Assembly (NCBI GenBank): GCA_025267735.1
Contig: CM046299.1
Location: 26,438,468 to 26,502,467, forward strand
Reading direction: 5' to 3'
Length of the DNA: 64,000 nt
Source of the DNA: Mactra quadrangularis
Lineage: Eukaryota > Mollusca > Bivalvia > Venerida > Mactridae
Shown here: piece after piece, positions 55,162-64,000 of the stretch
How positions within the stretch are numbered: the first letter of the stretch is position 1
Layout of the letters: every line of letters starts with the position of its first letter
Translations under genes and position numbers: made by a program
Notes under the pieces: model-generated
What the model was told of the DNA's origin: nothing
The model's database searches: none
Seen by the model: the letters and a program-made list of their open reading frames with translations, nothing else

Positions 55162-56487
55162 CGGTATGACTAAAACACGGAATGGAGATTTTGAGGCGAA
55201 ATGGACGAAATGGAGATTTTATGGCGAAATGGAGTTTTAATTGTTTAATAACTCTTTTATTCCAATGATTATATTTATTTTGTTGACTGAAAATGAACAT
55301 AGGTATAATATACTACACAAATATCGATAAACATTTAAAAATTATTTTACTTACAATGATTTATTGCCGAATTCCTACAAATTATCGTACCAAAGTCCAT
55401 TTCGTACACGAATTGGAGACGAAATGGAGTCTTGATTATTTAATAACTAGTTTTCTCCAATGACAATGTTGACTTTGTTTACTGAGAATGAACATATATA
55501 TAATAAACTACACAAATATCGATTAACATTAAAAAAATGTTTCATTAAGTTGGAAATATGACCAAATTTCTACAAATTTTCAAACCTAAGTCCATTTCGT
55601 ACTCGAAATGGAGACGAAATGGAGTCTTAATTGTTTAATAATCATTTTACTCCAATAATATTGTTGATTTTGTTTACTGAGAATTAACATTAGTACAATA
55701 AACTACACAAATATCGATTAAAAGTTTTAGAATGTTATACTAATTCGGATTTATGACCGAATTCCTACAAATTATCAAACCAAAGTCCATTTCGTAAACG
55801 AAATGGAGACGAAATGGAGTCTTAATTGTTTAATAACTTTTTTTCCAATGATATTGTTAACTTTGTTTAACAGAGAATAAACATTTATATAATAAACTGC
55901 ACAAATATCGAATAACATTTAAATAATGCTTCATTAAGTTGAAGTTATGACCGAATTCCTAAAAATTATCTAACCAAAGTTCATTTCGTACACGAAATGG
56001 AGACAAAATGGAGTCTTAATTGTTTAGTAACTTTTTTCTCCAATGATATTGTTGATTTTGTTTACTGAGAAAGAACATTAGTATAATAAACTACACAAAT
56101 ATCGATTAAGATTAAAAAAATGTTTAGCTTAGATTGATTTATTGACGAATTCCTACAAATTACTGAAACCAAAGTCCATTTCGTACACGAAATGGAGTCT
56201 TAATTGTTTAAAATTTTTGTTTCTGCAAGTAAAATACAGATCTGATTTCATTGTACAGCAATATGGTACAATAAACTACACGAATTGCGAAAAAAATAAT
56301 TGAATTAGAAAGATGTTTTACTAAAGTCAAACTCAACAAACCAATTATGAGCAAAATGGACCACGAAATGGAGTCTTAATTATTTCATAACTGTTTAACA
56401 GTTATTACAATTATTAGGCACGGACAAAGATAGATATGATACAATAAACTTACACAAATTCTCCATTGCGTGTTTTAGTCATACCCC
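55162..56487 (+). repeat. Left arm of the 8.4-kb element (~196-bp subrepeats)
   Basis: Begins at the outer end and closes with an inverted end-like CATTGCGTGTTTTAGTCATA then CCCC. Between them are about five subrepeats starting near 55394, 55588, 55784, 55978 and 56174. Each has GTCCATTTCGTACACGAAAT then GGAG, a TTAATTGTTTAATAAC block and ACACAAATATCGATTAA. Confidence 0.85.
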
Positions 56488-57719
56488 GATAAAATACCCA
56501 AAAATGATATAAATAATTAGTTAGCGGAATATCTTACCTATGTCCTATCAAGCGAATCTCCATTTCCTGAAAACATTGAGCACGGAATGGAGAATTTTGG
56601 ACGAAATGGGGCAGTCATTGGCGAAATGGAGTTTTAAATGTTTAATAATTGTGTTATAGCAATTAAACTACAAATTAAGTTGAGTTTTAATGAAAATCCA
56701 TATCATTAATTTTACGCATAGCAATTAATATCTAATAAACATTTAAGTTTGTACGATATATTACCGAATTTTCAAACGAAAGTCCATTTCATACCAATAT
56801 GAAAAGAGTGCTATACAAATGCGGTATATAATAATAATAATAATTTCGTACCCGTTATGGGCCAATTAATTACGATACAGAGTTCGGCAACGCATTGAAT
56901 CAACGCGCTTTTAAAATGGGAGGAGTTACTATTATTAATTAAGCCAATGAAAAAAAATATTTAATCAGTTAGATATAATCCGATAATAATCGAACCAATC
57001 CACGCCCAGATAAAAAAAACGAATAATCAAATGATGTTATATAATCTTTATATCAATGACAGTAAGTTATAGTGTCCATACGTTAAAATTTAGTGTTGTG
57101 CTGGTACCAATTTACAGACGCTTTACTTAGTGCGTAAATAAACATTATAGTATCTCACAAAATAGTGCTCTACAGTGTCATATGTTCCATTCAGTTATTG
57201 ATCCATAGTGCTTAGAGTTTGTTTATATTTTCATCTATAATAATATATAAAATGTATGTGCTATTTGCTACTTTGAAATAAAGAGAATACATGTGCTACA
57301 AAATAAAGATACTCGTACAATCCTTCTCATCATGTCACTTATGTATATACATCTGTATTAAAACAGTGTTTTCTTTTTTATTATAGTTATAACTTATTTG
57401 GTGAAGGTGTTGATATATTCTCAGTTTTACTATATTATAATATGTACAATAAAAAAAAACTAATTAAAAAAGGTATATTCCACAAAAAAAATACTAACAC
57501 TACTTTATTTTATTTTTTTACCACTATTTTTTACCACTATTACCATTAAAAGCATATCAATAGACTACTTTTGAAGTTTTAAAATAATTAAACCAAATTC
57601 TAAAATAATAACATATCCTAGGCGCAACAAAATCTCTAACGCTACTAACTCAATTATAATATAACATACTCTGACATATGCTAAAAGTCATTAATGAACC
57701 AACCATGCAGAGTTGAAAT

Positions 57720-57962
57720 GCTACTTATTGGGAAATCTCCAATCTATGGTGCTAAATTGGCAATAAGGAGACAACCTACCTTTGGCTATAATAAAATTCA
57801 TTTTGGTATATAATAAACTACCCTGATAGGTAATATATTATGTTTTTTTTCTTTTTCAAAATTTGACTCAATTTAGACTCAAAAACTATCTTTTAAAGGA
57901 TGAGGAGTCACATCCTGGGGTCTGCACATAATGCATCCTGATGGAGCGGACGGACCCTAATT
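57720..57962 (-). repeat. Dispersed repeat inside the 8.4-kb element
   Basis: Inverted copy of 19857-20110, with GGAGACAACCTACCTTTGGC and the end ATGGAGCGGACGGACCC. Confidence 0.65.
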
Positions 57963-58422
57963 AAATCCAAACAAAACAAAAACAAACAGTAAGTTATTGA
58001 TGACAAAAACTTTAATTTAGCAAACATTTTAATAAACAATTGTCCTTAGAGTAATTATATATTTACAATAGAAATATTTATACATTAGTAAATAAGTGTA
58101 ACAAATAACGGTTCACTACAAAAAATTTTACTCTTACAATTATAATTGCATGCATATTGACGATTGTTCTTTTGTATGATGAATAAGTTTGTATTATATT
58201 ACAGACTTTCACACATCGTTTGTAATTAACCTAGAACGTGCGATGTTGATTCCGAATAAAAACAATTTATTACTAGTTACATCGGAACATTCTTAGATGA
58301 TTATCACAATTACTTCGCTGACGAAATGGAGATGTAAATAAAGAAATTTTATTTCGTTGTACATTTAAATTCTTAAATTGAATTAAATTAGTTTTAAGAC
58401 AGAATATGAATAGTGCGTGCGC

Positions 58423-58438
58423 GGCTCTTTCCAGGGCC
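58423..58438 (+). promoter_or_regulatory. Histone-mRNA-type 3' stem-loop, copy 1
   Basis: GGCTCT-TTCC-AGGGCC followed by ACTCA: six-base stem, four-base loop. One loop base departs from the histone consensus. No histone coding sequence precedes it. Confidence 0.45.
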
Positions 58439-58560
58439 ACTCATTTACCTATTTATGTAAATAAATTGTTTTTTTCTAAATAGGATAACTTTAAATCAGT
58501 GGGCACTATGTACAGTTTAACCATTTAAGTCAGTGGGCATAATATGAGTAGAACGCGCTC

Positions 58561-58576
58561 GGCCCTTTTCAGGGCC
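58561..58576 (+). promoter_or_regulatory. Histone-mRNA-type 3' stem-loop, copy 2
   Basis: GGCCCT-TTTC-AGGGCC followed by ACTCA fits the histone pattern GGYYYUUYUNARRRCCA at every position. It lies in a ~138-bp duplicate of the copy 1 region. No histone frame nearby. Confidence 0.5.
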
Positions 58577-58737
58577 ACTCACTCACCTGAGTAGTACGTG
58601 TACCACTCGTTATTATGACCCAATTTATTTTAATTTGTGGGCAGAAAATAGTCAACGCACGCCCGAAGCCCAACGTGGCATATGGACGAGCCTAAATAAA
58701 CACCTATAATTTTATATAGAAAGTTGAAAATTTTTGC

Positions 58738-58794
58738 CATTCTTGTTCCGAGAGTCTAGCATTGAGAATCCGACTAGATACTGGGAACGAGAAT
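58738..58794. mobile_element. Small hairpin MITE, CATTCTCGTACC family, copy 3
   Basis: CATTCTTGTTCCGAGAGTCT ... ACTGGGAACGAGAATG, diverged and shorter than the copy at 8398; nested in the 8.4-kb element. Confidence 0.5.
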
Positions 58795-59267
58795 GATTCT
58801 TGCAAGAGATTTCGCATATAATTATACAGATTCAGATTTTTAGTTATCTACATTTTGGAAAAAAGGGAGACAACTTATTAATCTCAAATTATTATTAGTT
58901 TGTATGAGTTATTTCCCTTTAATTCGAAGTCGCGGGAAATTATGCATATTTAGTGATTTTAGGCAAAATTACATAAAAACTGGTTTAGGCCAAGTTGTTG
59001 ACCATTCTTTTTGTAAAATTAGTCAGAAAGAGCCGATAGAAAATATGAATTAGAGAGATAATCTTATTAATTCTTGAACTTCACATTATAATCGATTTAT
59101 TAATTATGAACACGTCTCAATAATATTTCATGCAATTTTATGATACATAATGAATAATATATTAATTTGTACAAATACAATTTCAAATGGTTAATAAAGA
59201 CGAAATTTGTTGTCGGCGAAATGGAGATTTCATATTATGTAGCTACTTCTGCCGTTTATCGACGGTT

Positions 59268-59322
59268 AGAACAGAACAGAAATTTTATTTCTTTTCTTTT
59301 AATAAAATTTCTGTTCTGTTCT
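59268..59322. repeat. Perfect 22-bp hairpin with 11-base loop
   Basis: Arms 59268-59289 and 59301-59322 are exact reverse complements (AGAACAGAACAGAAATTT... / ...AAATTTCTGTTCTGTTCT). The loop is TCTTTTCTTTT. Confidence 0.85.
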
Positions 59323-61320
59323 GATAAAAATTGAACCCACGATAATAATGAATAAATGGTTTATTATTGATAATTTATGTTAATTAGTCAAAATACATAT
59401 TTTGATTATTATATCTTACGTTTATTGTTATGTTGTGTTTCATGATCAGTCAGTTGAATTTGTATATATTTCAAATATTTGAACTCCATTCCGGCATTTA
59501 ATTTGCCTACGAAATGGACATACTGCTTGAAAATAGGTTTTAATCTAATCTAACTAATCATGATGTTCATTGGTATTTATCGCGAATGTAGATTAAGATG
59601 AGTTATTTAATGATTGGTCATGGATCATTTTTCATACAAATATAAAATCTTTCTGGATTTTTTCTATATAAAAAGATCAAATATCCATTTATAACATATA
59701 TTCACTTAAAATCTTTATATCTGATTTATTTTGTTACCAGTTAAGATGCGTAGAATTTATTGTTTATGAGCAACAAAATATTTTCTAAATCTCCATTTCG
59801 TCGCCGACCATTTTGACCACGAAATGGAGGTATCGTTCGATCATCCTACTCCACTAATATTTGTGTACTTTACTAAGTTACTTGTCATAATGAGTCAATT
59901 CAAATGAAATTCTAACCCCGAACAGTGCTTAAAATTGTTTGTATACTTGACATGGTAAAGATATTTCAATAATTTGAGTGGTGAATATTGCTCAAGCCCT
60001 GTAATAATATCTCTGCTCTATTCTCTTTTTGCATTGGTTAATTTATCCCTGTTCATTCGCGTTGAAGTGAATTTGTTTTATAATTGCTGTAAAACAATTA
60101 TTCATTAATTAAAACTCCATATCGCCAATGTTTAGTCCATTCCGTCCAAAATTCTCCATTCCGTATTCAATTTGTTGACGAAATGGAGATTGTTTGTCCG
60201 CTATCTTGTTGTGACTACACTGTGACGACAGAGATCGGCCCCGTTTCACAATTTAGACAGTGATGATTGTATACTTGTATTATAAACATTTTGTATTAAT
60301 GTACATGCATTATTTTGTTTCACTTATTGTCGTATCAATAGATGGGGACACGGAAGGATCCCCCCACGTTGGTGTGACCTGGTTGCCATTTATCATCAAA
60401 ATCATTAAATAAAATATAATATTAATGTTTTTGGCAACAAATGGTAACTGAACGCGCTATGTCAGTAAGTATAAAGATAGTTTTTATTTACTTTATCTAA
60501 TTCCATCTCTAACGGAATGGATATTCAAATAAAGATATATTCATGTCGTGGTTCATATTAACCAAGAGTTATGCAGTTATACAGATTTATAAAAAATATA
60601 ATAATAATAATAATCTAGATGTTTGCTATGTAAAACAAATGCAATTTTAAATAATTAATTATGACAAAATTTGGGGTAGACGCAATGGAGATTCCATCCA
60701 ATGTATTCATTAATTATAATATTGTCTTACAATACAGAGTTAGGCGTTTCCGTATAAAAACTGATGCAACACTTCAGTGCGCTTACACAAGTGGGCGGAG
60801 TTACGTTTAGTTCAGGGAATGAAACATAATATCTACGTCACGTGATAATAAGCGAATCAATTAGCGCTAATAATGATTAAAATGATCGTGGTTCATTTTG
60901 TCTGCGAAATGGATATTTATTAATAATAATTAATGTCAATAAATAAGTATATATATTTTATTCTTCATGACTAAGGTATTTTTATTTGTGGCTTTTTATA
61001 ATCACTCATTTGAAATTATGTATTTTTCCAATGTTTATTAATCCATTCAACCGTCCATTTTGCCAACGAAATGGACATTTTGTTTGAATTCATTCTTACA
61101 AATTATGTTATTCATATATTCGCAAATGCAGATTAAGTTCAGTTTTAAGTAGTTTTGATGAATGATTGGCGGCCAACGTTTTTTTTTTCGTTCAAAATAT
61201 ATAACTGGAATATTATCAACTGTAATTGGTATTTGTAAACTTGATTATGTTTGAAATAAATCGATTCAATCTATATCTTATAATAATTCATCGATGTCTG
61301 CCACATTTCGACAAAATTCC

Positions 61321-63603
61321 CCATGACTAAAACACGCAATGGAGAGATTGTACCTATATCTTAAGTGTTTTTTGTATATTTTACTAAACGATTTGATATG
61401 TATTAAAAAATTGTTTGTACACAACATTACCTATTATTTCTCACGTTCTAAGATTTGTTTAATAATTTGAAATCGTTAAGATCTCCCACTTACAATGTAC
61501 TTGGATGATGAGTATTGCTCATTCCCTGAAAATTTTTTGTAAGACTTCGGTAATACATCAAATTCTTGAAAACATTTCTATTAGATCTTTATAGCTATTG
61601 TGTGATTTAAAATATCATTTTTCATTATAAATAAACAAAATTAGTAGTGCAGTTGCTTTAAACAAATATAACTCCATTTCGCCAATGACAGCTTCATTTT
61701 GTCCAAGATTCTCCATTTGTTTGCGGCAACGAAAATGGAGTTTCAAATAATGAAATATTGATTTAGTTGTCCATTAAGCCAGAGACTTCGCTTCCTGATT
61801 TATATACAATAAATGGTCTTAGAATATGAATAAAGTTACTTACTTATAATGTATTTTATTATGTACCTCAATAATACATTTTTTATATCTTTAAATTGTA
61901 CTTCTTTTCATTATCAATCAAGTTAATATGTATTTTAATTGCAATATAACACAGTAATTAAACAATTAGAACTCCATTTCGCCGATATCTGCTCCATTTC
62001 GTCTCAACTCTATTACAAAATGGACTTCGGTGATAACTCCAACTTAATAAGATATTTTTTTAAATGTTAATAGATATTTGTGTAGTATATTATATTAATG
62101 TTCATTCTCAGTAAACAAACTCAATATTATCATTGGAGAAAAATAGTTACTTAACAATTAAAACTCCATTTCGTCTCCATTCCGTGTACGAAATGGACTT
62201 TTGGTTTAATGATTTGTAGGAATTCGGTCATAACTCCAACTCAATAAAACATTTTTGAAATGTTAATCGATATTTGTGCAGTTATCATATTAATGTTCAT
62301 TATCAGTAAACATAGTCAACATCATAATTGGGAAAAAAATGTTATTAAACGATTAAAACTCCATTTCGTCTCCATTTCGTGTACGAAATGGACTTTAGGT
62401 TTGATAATTTTAAGAATTCGGTCATAACTCCTTATTGATAAAGCATTATTTAAGTGTTAATAGATATTTGTGTACTTAATTACATCAATGATCATTCTCT
62501 GTAAACAAAATCAATATTATCATTGGAAAATAATAGTTATTAGACGATTAAGACTCCATTTCGTCTCGATTTCTAGTACGAAATGGACTTTTGGTTTAAT
62601 GATTTGTAGGAATTCGGTCATAACTACAAATTAATCAAACATTTTTTAAATGTTAATCGATATTTGTGCAGTTATCATATTAATGTTCATTATCAGTAAA
62701 CAAAATCAAGATCATAATTGGAAAAAAAAATAGTTATTAAACGATTAAAACTCCATTTCGTCTCCATTTCGTGTACGAAATGGACTTTTGGTTTGATAAT
62801 TTTAAGAATTCGGTCATAACTCCTAATTGATAAAACATTATTTAAGTGTTAATAGATATTTTTGTACTTAATTACATCAATGATCATTCTCTGTAAACAA
62901 AATCAATATTATCATTGGAAAAAAATAGTTAATAAACGATTAAAACTCCATTTCGTCTCCATTTCGTGTACGAAATGGACTTTTGGTTTGATAATTTTAA
63001 GAATTCGGTCATAACTCCTTATTGATAAAACATTATTTAACTGTTAATAGACATTTGTGTACTTAATTCCATCAATGATCATTCTCTGTAAACAAAATCA
63101 ATATTATCATTGGAAAATAATAGTTATTAGACGATTAAGACTCCTTTTCGTCTCGATTTCGAGTACGAAATGGACTTTTGGTTTAATGATTTGTAGGAAT
63201 TCGGTCATAACTCCAAATCAATAAAACATTTTTTAAATGTTAATCGATATTTGTGTAGTTTATTATATATATGTTCATTCTCAGTAAACATAGTCAACAT
63301 TGTCATTGGAGAAAACTAGTTATTAAATAATCGAGACTCCATTTCGTCTCCAATTCGTGTACGAAATGGACTTTGGTACGATGATTGTAGGAATTCGGCA
63401 ATAAATCATTCTAAGTAAAATAATTTTTAAATGTTTATCGATATTTGTGTAGTATATTATACCTATGTTCATTTTCAGTCAACAAAATAAGTATAATCAT
63501 GGGAATAAAAGAGTTATTAAACAATTAAAACTCCATTTCGCCATAAAATCTCCATTTCGTCCATTTCGCCTCAAAATCTCCATTCCGTGTTTTAGTCATA
63601 CCC
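61321..63603 (-). repeat. Right arm of the 8.4-kb element (~196-bp subrepeats)
   Basis: Starts with an end-like CATGACTAAAACACGCAATG and finishes at the outer end. It holds about seven subrepeats in inverted orientation (palindromes near 62195, 62385, 62580, 62775, 62970, 63165, 63360). More units than the left arm, so the arms expanded independently. The frame 63465-63701 is an artefact. Confidence 0.85.
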
Positions 63604-63612
63604 CCGTACAAC

Positions 63613-64000
63613 AAACTTGTCATCATCAACAATCGGAATACCTCGCGCAATGTCTGAAGCAGCTGGCAGATCACGTTAAGTCAATTTTTCATGTAATCTA
63701 AAATACAGAGAAAGTGACGACCAGAATGCCTGCTTTGAAATTAACCGAAGACTTATTTTATAAAGATGTATTCAAATCGTTTGACTTTAAGGGTATGTAA
63801 AGTGATCGTTTTTCACATTGTCACCTGTTTTCGCGACACGGCAGAAATGTAATGTTGCGTTGTAAATGATTCTTCTTTGATCCAATTTATAAACTTGGCA
63901 TAATTCTGCTAACTTTTAACAATACAAAATAATGATTAAATTAAAAAGTTATAAAATTTTAATGGTTTTTTTTTTTTTAATTTCTTCTGTTGCAATGATT
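63613..64000. other. Right edge, nothing recognised
   Basis: Flank of the large element. A possible coding-like phrase at about 63727-63797 (ATGCCTGCTTTGAAATTAAC...) is too short to call. Confidence 0.3.

Larger units (their letters stand above)
55162..63603. mobile_element. 8.4-kb foldback-like composite element with 9-bp target duplication
   Basis: Outer ends read inward GGTATGACTAAAACACGGAA on both sides and continue as near-identical inverted arms for well over 1 kb. CCGTACAAC flanks both ends (55153-55161, 63604-63612). The arms consist of ~196-bp subrepeats. The core (about 56488-61320) is AT-rich with scattered CGAAATGGAG motifs. No transposase frame of any length. Long arms made of subrepeats, plus a 9-bp duplication, are reminiscent of Foldback or Mutator-like elements; class assignment is inference. 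Confidence 0.8.

Noticed and set aside
58423..58576. A histone gene next to the stem-loops
   Set aside because: No histone-like reading in any frame upstream of either stem-loop.

Overview
The window looks like animal nuclear DNA, most likely from a marine bivalve or a related mollusc. That assignment is an inference from four things: about two-thirds A+T, GT-AG introns, many tRNA-headed SINEs with 12-13 bp target duplications, and dense non-autonomous DNA transposons and minisatellites. I saw no bacterial gene layout, no intact tRNA or rRNA gene and no CRISPR array. Almost every long open frame is a by-product of a repeat.

One real gene is legible. It is a plus-strand split gene from 10591 to 25281, reconstructed here as 11 coding exons with matching splice phases. 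It encodes a type I membrane protein of 476 residues: signal peptide, WSC domain with all eight cysteines, two short cysteine-containing modules, a Ser/Thr-rich stalk partly made by a tandem exon duplication, one membrane helix and an 89-residue cytoplasmic tail. It resembles a glycan-binding or sensing surface receptor. Its introns hold a PIF/Harbinger-like MITE, a hairpin with arms of about 310 bp, a 46-bp minisatellite and dispersed repeats. A 47-bp minisatellite starts exactly on the exon 7 splice donor, so that donor is copied about 16 times.

The left flank (1-10590) and the middle (26-50 kb) are mostly mobile-element debris. Several elements have readable termini and target duplications: hAT-like (2403-2500, 7825-8228, 36153-37573), PIF/Harbinger-like (5087-5669, 11446-12011), Tc1/mariner-like (1273-2228, 35510-35875, possibly 40762-42058) and an unassigned element with a 5-bp duplication (3291-4393). 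Three SINE families occur, plus minisatellites of 29, 39, 65, 68, 77 and 82 bp. A possible PLAT-domain exon fragment lies on the minus strand near 42.5 kb.

The right end is dominated by two structures. One is a 44/50-bp minisatellite at 51797-53720 whose last three units are inverted; the unit matches the ends of a small hairpin transposon found elsewhere in the window. The other is an 8.4-kb foldback-like element at 55162-63603, flanked by a 9-bp target duplication, with long inverted arms built of about 196-bp subrepeats. Each subrepeat carries a palindrome around CGAAATGGA. The core of this element has two histone-mRNA-type 3' stem-loops and a perfect 22-bp hairpin, but no recognisable transposase.
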